Source: Devosia rhizoryzae
GTDB lineage: Bacteria; Pseudomonadota; Alphaproteobacteria; Rhizobiales; Devosiaceae
NCBI RefSeq assembly: GCF_016698665.1
Contig: NZ_CP068046.1
Location: forward strand, 2,852,001-2,916,000
Reading direction: 5' to 3'
Length of the DNA stretch: 64,000 nucleotides
The translations under genes were made by a program, and so were the position numbers. How positions within the stretch are numbered: the first letter of the stretch is position 1; each line of letters begins with the position of its first letter. The notes under the pieces are model-generated. The model was not told where the DNA came from, ran no database searches, and saw only the letters and a program-made list of their open reading frames with translations. Shown here piece by piece: positions 1-10,736 of this stretch.

Positions 1-1898
1 ATGCCGACCGGACAGCGCAATGAGCAAAGATTGCAGGCAGCACAGGTGTCGAGCCCGGCATACTGGAAATCGGCATCGAAGCGCTTGAGGCGCTCCGGAT
101 CCTCGCCGGTGGCGCGCATGCGTTCGCGTTCGCGGGTCACGGCAATGCGCTGGCGCGGCGTCAGCGTCATGTGGTGGCTGGGGCAGGCCGGTTCGCAAAA
201 GCCGCATTCGATGCAGAGGTCGACCAGTTCGTCGGCCGGCGGCATGACCTTCAGATTCTTGATGTGGACCTTGGCGTCGTCATTGAGCAGCACGCCCGGA
301 TTAAGGAGGCGCTCGGGGTCGAAGACCGCCTTGATGCGATGCATGATCGCATAGGCTTTTTCGCCCCATTCCCGCTCGACAAAGGGCGCGATGGCGCGGC
401 CGGTGCCGTGCTCGGCCTTGAGCGATCCGCCGTAACGTACCGAGACCAGCTCGGAGAGTTCCTGGTTGAGCGCATCGAATTTTTCCGCCGCGCCGTGTTC
501 GGCGAAATTGTCGCTCATCTGGAAATGGAGGTTTCCAGCCAGGGCATGCCCGAAGATGATGGCGTCTTCGTAGCCGTGCCGGTCGAGCAGGTTGCGCATG
601 TCGAGCACGAATTCGGCCAGCCGCTCGATCGGCGCCGCCACGTCCTCGGTCAACATGCTCGTGCCCTTGGGCCGCGCCGCACCGCCTGAGGTGAAGAAGC
701 CCTTGCGGATATCCCAGAGCGCGTGGCTGCGCGCTTCGTCCGTGGAGAAATCGATATGCGTGGCGCCGTGACGCGCCAGGAGAGCAACGGCTTTTTCCGT
801 CTCCACCGCCAGCGTTTGGGCGTCAGGGGCGGTGACGTCGATCAGAACGGCCGGGGAATTGTCGGTGAGCCAAGGAAGGAGCGGCGCCATCGGCGGCAGA
901 TGCTCCACCGTCGCCAGCGCCCGGCGCTCGATATATTCGGCCGCGGTGACCCCGGTCGTCACCTGCACGCCGCCATTGGCCATTTCGATAATGGCCCGTC
1001 CTGCCGATTGTGGATCCGGAAACGGAACCAGGGCCGTTGCCTTGCACGGATGCTCGGGCACCGTGTTGTAGGTCACCTCCGACACAAAGCCGAGCGTGCC
1101 CTCCGAGCCCACCATCAGGTGGATCAGGATATCAAGCGGGTCATGGTAGTCGACCAGGGCGTTAAGCGAATAGCCGACCGTGTTCTTGATCCGGTACTTC
1201 TTGCGGATCAGCGCCACGAGATCGGCATCGGCCATGACGTCGTGATGCAGCTGGTGGATGGCCTCCAGCATGGGTGCATGCGTCACGCGGAAGGCATCGA
1301 CGCTGGCCGGGTCGCCGGAATCGAGCATGGTGCCGTCGGTCAGAACGATCCGCAGCCGCGCCATGGTGTGATAGGTGTTCTGCGCCACGCCACAGCACAT
1401 GCCTGACGAATTGTTGTTGACCACGCCACCGATCTTGCAGGTGGCCTGCGAAGCCGGGTCGGGCCCGATCTTCTTGTTGAATGGTTTAAGCGCGCGGTTG
1501 GCTTCCGCGACGATGATCGCCGGCCCCAGCGTGATCTGCTCGGCACCGGGATGGATCGCGAGCTTGCGCCAGCCATCGCCTAGCACGGCCAGCACGCCAT
1601 CGGTGACGGCTTGGCCGGAGAGTGACGTGCCCGCGGCGCGAAACGTCACCGGCAGGCCCTCCGCCCTCGCCGCCTTGAACACGGCGCGCACGTCGTCCTC
1701 GGAATTGACGAAGACCACGACGGCCGGCAGCAGCCGATAGGAACTGGCATCGCCGCTCCACGCATAGGTCATCAGCGGATCAGTATAGATGTTGCCGCGC
1801 ACTTGACCGCGCAGGCGCGCTGCGATGCGTTCGCCGGCGGCGAGGCGATCGGGATCTTGGATCTTGGGCTGAACCGAGGACAGACTGGCTTGCTGCAT
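1..1898 (-). CDS. FAD-binding and Fe-S-binding oxidoreductase (D-lactate/glycolate dehydrogenase type), 3' end missing
   Basis: The complement reads open from an ATG at 1896-1898 to the window edge, at least 632 codons, so the C-terminus is missing. The N-terminal part has the FAD-PCMH (GlcD/Dld) pattern, including TFRAAGTSLSGQ and a glycine-rich CKIGGVVNNNSSGM stretch. Near the end there are Cys clusters (CGFCEPACP, then CAACNLCSLRCPVG), which are 4Fe-4S ferredoxin motifs. This is the GlcD-GlcF-like fusion architecture that oxidises D-2-hydroxy acids such as D-lactate and passes electrons to the membrane chain. The substrate cannot be fixed from sequence. The gene diverges from the ABC importer, and a perfect 12-base palindrome lies about 10 bases upstream of its start. 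Confidence 0.85.
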   Translation of the reverse strand, partial: MQQASLSSVQPKIQDPDRLAAGERIAARLRGQVRGNIYTDPLMTYAWSGDASSYRLLPAVVVFVNSEDDVRAVFKAARAEGLPVTFRAAGTSLSGQAVTDGVLAVLGDGWRKLAIHPGAEQITLGPAIIVAEANRALKPFNKKIGPDPASQATCKIGGVVNNNSSGMCCGVAQNTYHTMARLRIVLTDGTMLDSGDPASVDAFRVTHAPMLEAIHQLHHDVMADADLVALIRKKYRIKNTVGYSLNALVDYHDPLDILIHLMVGSEGTLGFVSEVTYNTVPEHPCKATALVPFPDPQSAGRAIIEMANGGVQVTTGVTAAEYIERRALATVEHLPPMAPLLPWLTDNSPAVLIDVTAPDAQTLAVETEKAVALLARHGATHIDFSTDEARSHALWDIRKGFFTSGGAARPKGTSMLTEDVAAPIERLAEFVLDMRNLLDRHGYEDAIIFGHALAGNLHFQMSDNFAEHGAAEKFDALNQELSELVSVRYGGSLKAEHGTGRAIAPFVEREWGEKAYAIMHRIKAVFDPERLLNPGVLLNDDAKVHIKNLKVMPPADELVDLCIECGFCEPACPSHHMTLTPRQRIAVTRERERMRATGEDPERLKRFDADFQYAGLDTCAACNLCSLRCPVG

Positions 1899-1908
1899 AG
1901 GCCAAGCA

Positions 1909-1920
1909 CTAACATGTTAG
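1909..1920. promoter_or_regulatory. Perfect 12-base palindrome, candidate operator
   Basis: CTAACATGTTAG is a perfect palindrome in the 193-base divergent gap, 10 bases upstream of the FAD dehydrogenase start. A second, weaker dyad (ACCAGTTGGT) lies at 2008-2017. Palindromes of this size are typical dimeric regulator sites, but no regulator gene is adjacent and no family can be assigned. The site assignment is inference. Confidence 0.35.
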
Positions 1921-2091
1921 CGCCGACACATGAAGTCACATCACCGCATATCGCCACCCTTCCATACAAGAGATTGCCGGGCGCTTTGCTTCCGTGCTAG
2001 CGTTGTAACCAGTTGGTGATTTAGCGGCGGGGAGGCTGCGCACCACAAGGCCGGTTCCGATCAGCGGGCCGGATGATCTGGGAGGATCGAC

Positions 2092-3387
2092 ATGAGCATC
2101 AAACTTGACCGCCGTCAGTTCCTGATGGGCTCCACGGCGCTTCTTGCAGCTGGCGCACTTGCGCGACCGGCCTGGGCACAGGATGCCGGCTTGCGCCAGT
2201 TCTTCTGGGGCGGCCAGGCCCGCGCCGACCGCACCTATGGCGTCAACGACCTTTTTGCCGCCGCCGAAGACGGCGCGACGGTCGATTCAAGCTTTCTCGG
2301 CTGGGGCGATTACTGGCCCAAGCTCGCCACCGAAACGGCGGGCGGCAATGCACCCGACATCATCCAGATGGACTACCGCTATATCGTCGAATACGCCAAG
2401 CGCAACGCCATCGCACCGCTTGATGAATATGTCGGCGATGTCCTCAAGCTCGACGGCTTCGATGAAGATCAGCTCGAAGGCGGCAAGGTCGATGGCAAGC
2501 TTTATGGCATCAGCCTCGGTGCAAACTCCGTTGCCCAGCTCGTCAACATTCCGGCCTTCGAAGAAGCCGGCGTCGAGCCGCCCAATCGCGACAGCACCTA
2601 CGATGACATCCGCGCCATGGGCGAGGCCTTCAAGGCCGCCAATATCCGCGGCGGCATGAAGGTCATTGCCGATGGCTCCGGTGTCGAACCGATGCTCGAC
2701 AACTGGCTTCGCCAAAAGGGCCTCGCCCTTTACACCGCTGACGGCAAGCTGGGCTTCGGCGCCGAAGAAATGACCGAGTGGTTCACGCTGTGGAACGGCT
2801 TCCGCGCCGATGGCATCTGCGTCACCGCCGAAGATCAGGCGCTCGACACCAATGGACCGCTGGAAAACACCATGGTGGTGCTGGGCAAGTCGGCTTTGAT
2901 GCCGGTCAATTCCAACCAGCTCGTTGCCTTCCAGGCGCTGGTGCAGGACGAGCTGACCATCACCAACTATCCCCGTATCGCGCCGGGCGTGGGCGGTGGT
3001 CACTATCGCAAGCCCTCGATGTTCTTTTCGGTTGGCGGCTCTTCTGCCAACAAGGAAAAGGCGGCCGAATATCTCAGCTTCTTCGTCAACGATCTCGAGG
3101 CGGCGAAGATTTTGGGCGTCGAGCGCGGTATCCCGTGTTTCCCGACCGTGCGCGATGCCATTGCGCCTGAGCTCAATCCGCAAGAGCAGATCGCGCTCAA
3201 CTTCGTGGCAAACCTGGGCGATTTGCTCGGGCCGCTGCCGCCGCCGCCCCCGGCCGCTGCCGGCGAAATCGACATTTCCCTGCTTCGCACGCTGAGCCAG
3301 GAAGTCGCTTTCGGCGCCCGCTCCGCCGAGGATGCCGGCCAGTACTTCGTCACCGAAGCTGCCGCTATCCTCGCGCGCCAGGCCTAG
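2092..3387 (+). CDS. Sugar ABC transporter substrate-binding protein (Tat-exported)
   Basis: 431 residues. The N-terminus has a twin-arginine signal (DRRQFLMG, Arg7-Arg8) followed by a hydrophobic stretch and an AWA cleavage site near residue 29, so it should be exported folded. Length and overall pattern fit family 1 extracellular solute-binding proteins of carbohydrate importers. A good ribosome site (GGGAGG) precedes the ATG. It is the first gene of an operon with two permeases, two Gfo/Idh oxidoreductases and a CUT1-type ATPase. The ligand is probably a sugar or sugar derivative but cannot be named. Confidence 0.88.
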   Translation: MSIKLDRRQFLMGSTALLAAGALARPAWAQDAGLRQFFWGGQARADRTYGVNDLFAAAEDGATVDSSFLGWGDYWPKLATETAGGNAPDIIQMDYRYIVEYAKRNAIAPLDEYVGDVLKLDGFDEDQLEGGKVDGKLYGISLGANSVAQLVNIPAFEEAGVEPPNRDSTYDDIRAMGEAFKAANIRGGMKVIADGSGVEPMLDNWLRQKGLALYTADGKLGFGAEEMTEWFTLWNGFRADGICVTAEDQALDTNGPLENTMVVLGKSALMPVNSNQLVAFQALVQDELTITNYPRIAPGVGGGHYRKPSMFFSVGGSSANKEKAAEYLSFFVNDLEAAKILGVERGIPCFPTVRDAIAPELNPQEQIALNFVANLGDLLGPLPPPPPAAAGEIDISLLRTLSQEVAFGARSAEDAGQYFVTEAAAILARQA

Positions 3388-3401
3388 GCTGAGCACCGAT
3401 C

Positions 3402-4349
3402 ATGGCCACGCAAGTCGACACAACCGCCATAAACGGGGCCGACCGCGTGGCCTCTCCCTCGTTCTGGTCCGGGGTGTGGCACAACCACGCCCCGGGCTAT
3501 CTCTTTCTTCTGCCGTGGTTCATCGGCTTTTTCGGCCTGACCATCGGGCCGATCATCACCTCGTTCTATCTCAGCTTCACCCATTTCGACCTTTTGACCG
3601 ATCCGCGCTGGGCCGGGCTCGACAATTATGTCCGCATGTTCACCAATGATCCGAAGTTCGCCGCCTCGATGCGCGTGACCTTCTTCTTCGTGATCTTTTC
3701 GGTGCCGCTCAAACTTGCCTTCGCGCTGGGCGTCGCGCTCCTACTCAACCGCGGCATGCGCGGGCTGCCGCTTTATCGGGCGCTGTTCTATCTGCCGAGC
3801 CTTCTTGGCGCCTCGGTCGCTATCGCCATCCTTTGGCGCCAGATCTTTGCCGGCAACGGTCTCGTTAACCAGGTGCTTGCCGTGTTCGGCATTCAGGGTC
3901 CGAGCTGGATTTCCAATCCCAACACATCGCTGTGGACGCTGATCATCCTCGCCATCTGGCAGTTCGGCTCGCCGATGATCATCTTCCTTGCCGGCCTCCG
4001 CCAGATCCCGCAGGACATGTACGAGGCCGCCTCGCTCGACGGCGCGGGCAAGTGGCGGCAGTTCTGGCGCATTACCCTGCCGATGCTGACTCCGGTGGTG
4101 TTCTTCAACGCCATCATCCAGACCATCGAGGCGTTCAAGAGCTTCACCCCCGCCTTCATCATCTCGGGCGGCACCGGCAATCCGATCAACTCGACGCTGT
4201 TCTACACCCTCTATCTCTACAACGAGGCCTTCGGCTTTTTCCGCATGGGCTATGCCTCCGCGCTCGCCTGGGTGCTCCTCGCAATCGTTTCGGCCTTCAC
4301 CGCCTTCTCGTTCCTGACGAGCAAGTATTGGGTGCATTATGACGACTGA
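3402..4349 (+). CDS. Sugar ABC transporter permease, MalF/UgpA type
   Basis: 315 residues with about six hydrophobic segments starting near residue 32 (GYLFLLPWFIGFF). The cytoplasmic EAA loop (EAASLDGAGKW, residues about 208-218) is the docking site for the ATPase. It lies 14 bases after the binding protein and overlaps the next permease by 11 bases, so the two integral subunits are translationally coupled. In CUT1 importers this is the first of the two heterodimer-forming permeases. Confidence 0.9.
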   Translation: MATQVDTTAINGADRVASPSFWSGVWHNHAPGYLFLLPWFIGFFGLTIGPIITSFYLSFTHFDLLTDPRWAGLDNYVRMFTNDPKFAASMRVTFFFVIFSVPLKLAFALGVALLLNRGMRGLPLYRALFYLPSLLGASVAIAILWRQIFAGNGLVNQVLAVFGIQGPSWISNPNTSLWTLIILAIWQFGSPMIIFLAGLRQIPQDMYEAASLDGAGKWRQFWRITLPMLTPVVFFNAIIQTIEAFKSFTPAFIISGGTGNPINSTLFYTLYLYNEAFGFFRMGYASALAWVLLAIVSAFTAFSFLTSKYWVHYDD

Positions 4350-5226
4350 CGCAGCTCCGCTCACGGTCGTGACCGCGACCTCCCAAACGCGCCGAAAGGT
4401 TATCTCGGTCCTGTCACATGCGGCACTGATCGCCGCCTCGATCGTGATGCTTTATCCGCTGCTCTGGCTTCTAGCGGCGTCGTTCCGGCCGGAAAACGAG
4501 ATCTTCACCTCCGGCATTTCGGTCCTGCCGTCGGCTGGCTGGAGCATCGACAGTTACTTCCGCGGCTGGAACGGCTTGCGCGTCAGCTTCGGGCAGTTGT
4601 TTCTCAACAGCCTGACCATCTCGATCCTGTCGGTCTGCGGCAATGTCATTGCCTGCTCACTGGCCGCCTACGCTTTTGCGCGACTTCAGTTTTTCGGCCG
4701 CAACTTCTGGTTCGCGATGATGCTGATGACGCTTATGCTGCCCTCGCAGGTAACGCTGATCCCCCAATATGTGCTGTTCCTCAGGCTCGACTGGATCAAC
4801 ACCTTCCTGCCTCTCGTCGTGCCGAAATTCCTCGCCGCCGACGCCTTCTTCATCTTCCTCATGGTGCAGTTCTTCCGGGGCATCCCCAAGGAGCTCGACG
4901 AGGCCGCGCGCATGGATGGCGCCGGCCCCTGGCGCATCTACTGGAAGATCATCATGCCGCTCTCCATGCCGGTTCTGGCAACGGCGGCGATCTTTACCTT
5001 CATCTGGACCTGGGACGATTTCTTTGGCCCCCTGATCTATCTCAGCGACCTGCGCCAATACACGGTCATGCTGGGCCTTCGCACCTTCACTGACTCGACC
5101 GGCATGTCAGATTATGGCGGGCTTTTTGCCATGAGCGTGTTGTCGCTCGTGCCCATCTTCCTCTTTTTCCTGTTCTTCCAGCGGTTGCTTATCGAAGGCA
5201 TCGCGACGACCGGTATGAAACGCTAG
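4339..5226 (+). CDS. Sugar ABC transporter permease, MalG/UgpE type
   Basis: 295 residues. A short cytoplasmic N-terminus precedes the first membrane segment (residues about 28-48). The EAA loop (ELDEAARMDGAGPW) lies near residues 185-198. Size and position as second permease match the MalG/UgpE half of a CUT1 importer. It overlaps the upstream permease by 11 bases, and the next gene starts four bases after its stop, so it belongs to one transcription unit. Confidence 0.9.
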   Translation: MTTDAAPLTVVTATSQTRRKVISVLSHAALIAASIVMLYPLLWLLAASFRPENEIFTSGISVLPSAGWSIDSYFRGWNGLRVSFGQLFLNSLTISILSVCGNVIACSLAAYAFARLQFFGRNFWFAMMLMTLMLPSQVTLIPQYVLFLRLDWINTFLPLVVPKFLAADAFFIFLMVQFFRGIPKELDEAARMDGAGPWRIYWKIIMPLSMPVLATAAIFTFIWTWDDFFGPLIYLSDLRQYTVMLGLRTFTDSTGMSDYGGLFAMSVLSLVPIFLFFLFFQRLLIEGIATTGMKR

Positions 5227-5230
5227 ACCT

Positions 5231-6250
5231 ATGTCCGATCTCAAGTTTGCCGCCATCGGCATCAACCACGCCCACATTTACGGCCAAGTGGATTGCCTGA
5301 TCCGCGCCGGCGCCGAGTTCGTCGGTTTCTACGCCGTGGAAGACGATTTGGCCGAGACCTTTGGCAACAAATATCCGCAGGCTCGGCGCGTCGCCGACCA
5401 GCGGCAAATCCTCGAAGACACCTCAATCGCGATCGTGGTGACCGCCGCTATTCCCGCGGACCGCGCAGAGATAGCAATTGCTGCCATGCGGCACGGCAAA
5501 GATGTGCTGACCGACAAGCCGGGCATGACGACCTTCGCTCAATTCGACGAAATCCGGCATGTGCAGCAGGAAACCGGCCGCATCTTTTCGGTGCTCTATT
5601 CAGAGCATTTCGAAGTGCCCGCCGCCGTAGAAGCGGGCAATCTCGTTGCCCAGGGCGTCATCGGCGAGGTCATTCATACGGTTGGCCTCGGACCGCATTC
5701 GCTGCGGCTCAACAACCGCCCCGACTGGTTCTTTACCCGCGAGCGCTATGGCGGCATCCTTTGCGATATCGCCAGCCACCAGTTCGAACAGTTCTTGTTT
5801 TTCTCGAGCGCCATGGATGGCGAGATTACCTCGGCAAATGTCCATAACCGCAATCATCCCCACCGTCCGGGGCTGCAGGATGTGGGCGACGCTACCATGC
5901 GTACGGCTACGACAACGGGATATGTCCGCGTCGACTGGTTCACTCCTGAAGGCCTGCCCACCTGGGGTGATGGCCGTCTGACAATCCTGGGTACGGAGGG
6001 CTATATCGAGCTGCGCAAATATGTCGATATCGCTGGACGTCCGGGCGACAACCACCTGTTCCTGGTGGATCGCAAAGGGGTCCAGCACATCGACTGTTCG
6101 GGCACCGACCTCCCCTTCGGCCGACAGTTCCTCGATGACGTGCGCAACCGCACCGAAACCGCCATGCCGCAGGAGCGGTGCTTCAACGCCATGAAGATGG
6201 CGCTGACCGCCCAGCAGATGGCCGAAGCCGGCACGGAGTGGGCCCGATGA
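5231..6250 (+). CDS. Gfo/Idh/MocA family oxidoreductase
   Basis: 339 residues. The N-terminal Rossmann fold starts FAAIGINHAHIYG instead of the usual GxGxxG, and the Glu-Lys-Pro motif common in this family appears as DKPG (KDVLTDKPGM). These departures suggest altered cofactor or substrate handling. Family members are NAD(P)-dependent sugar or inositol dehydrogenases. It sits inside the sugar importer operon and its stop overlaps the start of a second Gfo/Idh gene (ATGA), so both enzymes probably process the imported compound. Confidence 0.82.
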   Translation: MSDLKFAAIGINHAHIYGQVDCLIRAGAEFVGFYAVEDDLAETFGNKYPQARRVADQRQILEDTSIAIVVTAAIPADRAEIAIAAMRHGKDVLTDKPGMTTFAQFDEIRHVQQETGRIFSVLYSEHFEVPAAVEAGNLVAQGVIGEVIHTVGLGPHSLRLNNRPDWFFTRERYGGILCDIASHQFEQFLFFSSAMDGEITSANVHNRNHPHRPGLQDVGDATMRTATTTGYVRVDWFTPEGLPTWGDGRLTILGTEGYIELRKYVDIAGRPGDNHLFLVDRKGVQHIDCSGTDLPFGRQFLDDVRNRTETAMPQERCFNAMKMALTAQQMAEAGTEWAR

Positions 6251-7326
6251 GCCGCGTTCTCAACGTTGCCGTTGTCGGCTGCGGTATAGGCCGCTCGCAC
6301 ATCGTCGAGGGCTATCTGCCCAATGCCGACAAGTTCCGGGTTATTGCGCTTTGTGACCTCAATGGGGAACGGCTGGACCAGATCGGCGATGATTTCGGCA
6401 TTGCGCGCCGCATCACCAATTTCAACGATCTCCTCATCATGGAGGATGTCGACATTATCGATGTCTGCACGCCGCCCGGCGCGCACTTTTCCATGGTCAT
6501 GGCCGCGCTTCAGGCCGGCAAGCACGTCGTCTGCGAAAAGCCACTCGTTGGCTCCTTGCAGGATGTCGACGCCGTCATGGCGCAGGAAAAAGTCTCGGCC
6601 GGCAAGCTGATGCCAGTGTTTCAGTACCGCTTCGGCGACGGTATCGAGCAGGCCAAGACCATCATCGACGCCGGGCTCGCCGGCAAGCCTTATTGCGGCA
6701 CGGTCGAAACCTTCTGGCGCCGCGAAGCGCCCTATTATGCCGTGCCCTGGCGCGGCAAGTGGAAGACGGAACTCGGTGGCGTCCTCATGGGCCACGCCAT
6801 CCACCCGCACGATATTTTCACCTACCTCATGGGCGACATCGCCCGCATTTTCGGCCGCGTCGCCACGCGCGTGAACCCGATCGAGGTGGAAGACACCATT
6901 TCCGCTTCGCTCGAAATGAAGAGCGGCGCGCTGGCGAGCTTCACCGCCACCCTTGGCTCCGTCGACGAAATCACCCGCATTCGCCTGCAGTTCGAAAACG
7001 TCACTTTCGAGAGCGATCACGCGCCTTACAATCCGGGCAACAAGCCCTGGAAGATTCTGCCGCGCACTGACGAGATCAAAGCCAGCATCGACGCGCTCCT
7101 CGAAAACTGGACCCCGGTGCCGTCCCGTTTTCAAACGCAGATGGCGCGCTTTCATGAAGCGATCCATGGTCAGCGTCCGCTGCCGGTGACCAGCGCCGAC
7201 TCGCGCCGTGCTCTTGAACTGGTCACAGCGTTCTACCACTCCTCCTCCACCCATACTGAAGTCACGCTGCCGCTCGGCGCCGATCATCCGCTCTACGGGA
7301 GCTGGGTGCCGGCCGAGTTCCGCTAG
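6247..7326 (+). CDS. Gfo/Idh/MocA family oxidoreductase
   Basis: 359 residues from the ATG at 6247, which overlaps the preceding stop as ATGA. An in-frame upstream extension exists, but the family N-terminus (LNVAVVGCGIGRSH) fits this start. It has a classical Rossmann GxGxGxxH-like motif and the catalytic-lysine motif CEKPL. The enzyme should be an NAD(P)-dependent sugar or polyol dehydrogenase acting with its neighbour. Having two different Gfo/Idh enzymes suggests a two-step oxidation or epimerisation of the transported ligand; the substrate is unknown. Confidence 0.87.
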   Translation: MSRVLNVAVVGCGIGRSHIVEGYLPNADKFRVIALCDLNGERLDQIGDDFGIARRITNFNDLLIMEDVDIIDVCTPPGAHFSMVMAALQAGKHVVCEKPLVGSLQDVDAVMAQEKVSAGKLMPVFQYRFGDGIEQAKTIIDAGLAGKPYCGTVETFWRREAPYYAVPWRGKWKTELGGVLMGHAIHPHDIFTYLMGDIARIFGRVATRVNPIEVEDTISASLEMKSGALASFTATLGSVDEITRIRLQFENVTFESDHAPYNPGNKPWKILPRTDEIKASIDALLENWTPVPSRFQTQMARFHEAIHGQRPLPVTSADSRRALELVTAFYHSSSTHTEVTLPLGADHPLYGSWVPAEFR

Positions 7327-7335
7327 GAGACCCCC

Positions 7336-8391
<1,056 letters not shown>

Positions 8392-8480
8392 TCGAGGAAG
8401 CTCCTGACACAGTCTGTCGAAATCCGCCTCCCTAATTCGTTGCGCTGGCATAGAGTGCAAACGGGACTTGGGAGCGACAC

Positions 8481-10736
8481 ATGCAGGACGACCTTTACGG
8501 CGCCATCACCATTCGTGGGGCGCGAGAAAACAACCTCAAGAATGTCTCGCTCGATATTCCCAAGCGCAAGATCACCGTCTTCACCGGCGTTTCGGGCTCG
8601 GGCAAGTCGTCGCTTGTCTTCGGCACCATCGCGGCAGAATCGCAGCGGCTGATCAACGAGACCTATCCCGCCTTCGTGCAGCAATTCATGCCGCGCTATG
8701 GCCAGCCCGATGCCGATCAGCTGGAAAACATTTCGGCCGCCATCATCGTCGATCAGCAGCGGCTCGGCGGCAATTCGCGCTCGACCGTCGCAACGGTGAC
8801 GGACACGGCGCAGATGCTGCGCGTGCTGTTCTCCCGGCTCGCCGAACCCAGGCTCGGTGCGCTGTCGCTTTATTCCTACAACGACCCGCGCGGCATGTGC
8901 CCGGACTGCGAGGGCATCGGCCAAGTCGCGTCAATGGATATGTCGGCGGTGGTCGACGAGAGCAAGTCGCTGAACGAGGGCGCAATCCTCTCCAAGGGCT
9001 TTGAGGTCGACAGCTGGTGGTGGTCGATCTATGCACGCTCGGGCCTGTTCGACCCCAACAAGCCGATCAACCAGTACTCGCCCGAGGAGCGCGCCAACTT
9101 TTTCGAACTCGACGATGGCCGCAAGGTCAAGGTCGACAAGATGAACCTGACCTATGAAGGCCTCATCCCCAAGCTCAAGCGTTCACTCGGGAGCAAGGAT
9201 CCGGAAACGGTGCAGCCCCATGTTCGGGCCGAATACGAGCGCGTTTTCACCCGCGCCATCTGCCCGGCTTGCCACGGCACACGCCTTAACCAGGCGGCGC
9301 GTACGAGCCTTATCAACGGCAAGTCGATCGCCGATCTTTCGGCCATGCAGGTTTCCGACCTTGCTGTCTTCATCCGCTCCATCGAGGCAAGGCAGGTCGG
9401 GCCCATGCTCGATGCCCTGGCACTGCGACTCGAAAACCTCGTCACCATCGGGCTCGGCTATCTCAGCCTTGATCGCGAAAGCTCCACCCTTTCCGGTGGC
9501 GAGAGCCAGCGCGTCAAGATGGTCCGCCATCTCGGCTCTTCGCTCACCGACATCACCTATGTCTTCGACGAGCCTTCGGTCGGCCTCCACCCGCACGATG
9601 TCGGGCGCCTCGCCGGGCTGATGCAGCAACTGCGCGACAAGGGCAATACGGTGCTGATCGTCGAGCACAAGCCGGACATGATCGCCATTGCCGACCACGT
9701 CGTCGACATGGGGCCCTTCGCCGGCTCCAAGGGCGGGGTCGTCGTCTATCAGGGCGACTACAAGGGCCTGCTCGCAGCCGACACGCTCACCGGCAAGCAC
9801 ATGACGCGGCACCAGCCGATCAAGGACAAGGTGCGCCAGCCCAAGGGCGAGGCGCTCCGCATCGAGCATGCCAGGGTCAACAACCTCAAGGACATTTCGG
9901 TGTCGATCCCGCGCGGCGTGCTGACCGCGGTCACCGGTGTCGCCGGTTCCGGGAAATCGAGCCTGATCCAGACCTGCCTTCCTTCGGCCTATCCCGACAC
10001 CATCATAATTGACCAGAATTTGGCCCGTGGTTCGCGCCGCTCCAACACCGCGACCTATACCGGCATTTTGGACAATGTGCGCAAGGCCTTCGCCAAGGCA
10101 AACGATGTCGAGGCGTCGCTGTTTTCCGCCAATTCCAAGGGCGCCTGCCCCGATTGCAACGGGTTGGGCGTCATCTATACAGACCTCGCGCACCTCGATC
10201 CCATGGTCACCACCTGCGAGACTTGCGAGGGCAAGCGTTTCGTGCCCGAAGTGCTCGAACATACGCTGCGCGGCAAGTCGATCAGCGATGTCTACGAGAT
10301 GAGCATCGAGGAAGCGGCGCCCTTCTTCACCGAACCCGCCATCGCCAAGATCCTCGGCGGCCTCGTCGATGTCGGTCTCGGCTACCTGACGCTCGGCCAG
10401 CCGCTGTCGACGCTCTCGGGTGGCGAGCGCCAACGCCTCAAGCTTGCCGCCGAGCTCGGCAAAAAGGGCAATATCTACGTTCTCGACGAGCCCACCACCG
10501 GCCTTCACATGAACGATGTCGATACGCTGATCGGTCTTTTCGACCGGCTGGTCGATGCCGGCTCGACCGTGATCGTCATCGAGCACAATCTCGATGTGGT
10601 GTCGCGCGCCGACTGGGTCATCGATCTTGGGCCAAGTGCCGGCAATGACGGTGGCACGGTGCAGTTCGAGGGACTGCCGGCGGATTTGGCAAAGGCTAAC
10701 ACGACGCTGACCGGACAACACCTCGCGGCCCGCTAA
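8481..10736 (+). CDS. Short UvrA-like ABC ATPase
   Basis: 751 residues against about 940-970 for UvrA. Two ABC ATPase modules are present: Walker A GVSGSGKSS (about residue 36) and GVAGSGKSS (about 486), signatures LSGGESQRVKM and LSGGERQRLKL, and Walker B ends DEPSVGLHPHD and DEPTTGLHMND. Zinc-type motifs remain (CPDCEG, CPACHG, CPDCNG, CETCEG). The missing length fits loss of the UvrB-binding region, as in the DrrC-like UvrA paralogues linked to resistance to DNA-intercalating drugs. It probably does not replace UvrA in excision repair. It has its own short leader and lies between a sugar importer and the phosphonate locus without obvious functional link. Confidence 0.85.
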   Translation: MQDDLYGAITIRGARENNLKNVSLDIPKRKITVFTGVSGSGKSSLVFGTIAAESQRLINETYPAFVQQFMPRYGQPDADQLENISAAIIVDQQRLGGNSRSTVATVTDTAQMLRVLFSRLAEPRLGALSLYSYNDPRGMCPDCEGIGQVASMDMSAVVDESKSLNEGAILSKGFEVDSWWWSIYARSGLFDPNKPINQYSPEERANFFELDDGRKVKVDKMNLTYEGLIPKLKRSLGSKDPETVQPHVRAEYERVFTRAICPACHGTRLNQAARTSLINGKSIADLSAMQVSDLAVFIRSIEARQVGPMLDALALRLENLVTIGLGYLSLDRESSTLSGGESQRVKMVRHLGSSLTDITYVFDEPSVGLHPHDVGRLAGLMQQLRDKGNTVLIVEHKPDMIAIADHVVDMGPFAGSKGGVVVYQGDYKGLLAADTLTGKHMTRHQPIKDKVRQPKGEALRIEHARVNNLKDISVSIPRGVLTAVTGVAGSGKSSLIQTCLPSAYPDTIIIDQNLARGSRRSNTATYTGILDNVRKAFAKANDVEASLFSANSKGACPDCNGLGVIYTDLAHLDPMVTTCETCEGKRFVPEVLEHTLRGKSISDVYEMSIEEAAPFFTEPAIAKILGGLVDVGLGYLTLGQPLSTLSGGERQRLKLAAELGKKGNIYVLDEPTTGLHMNDVDTLIGLFDRLVDAGSTVIVIEHNLDVVSRADWVIDLGPSAGNDGGTVQFEGLPADLAKANTTLTGQHLAAR

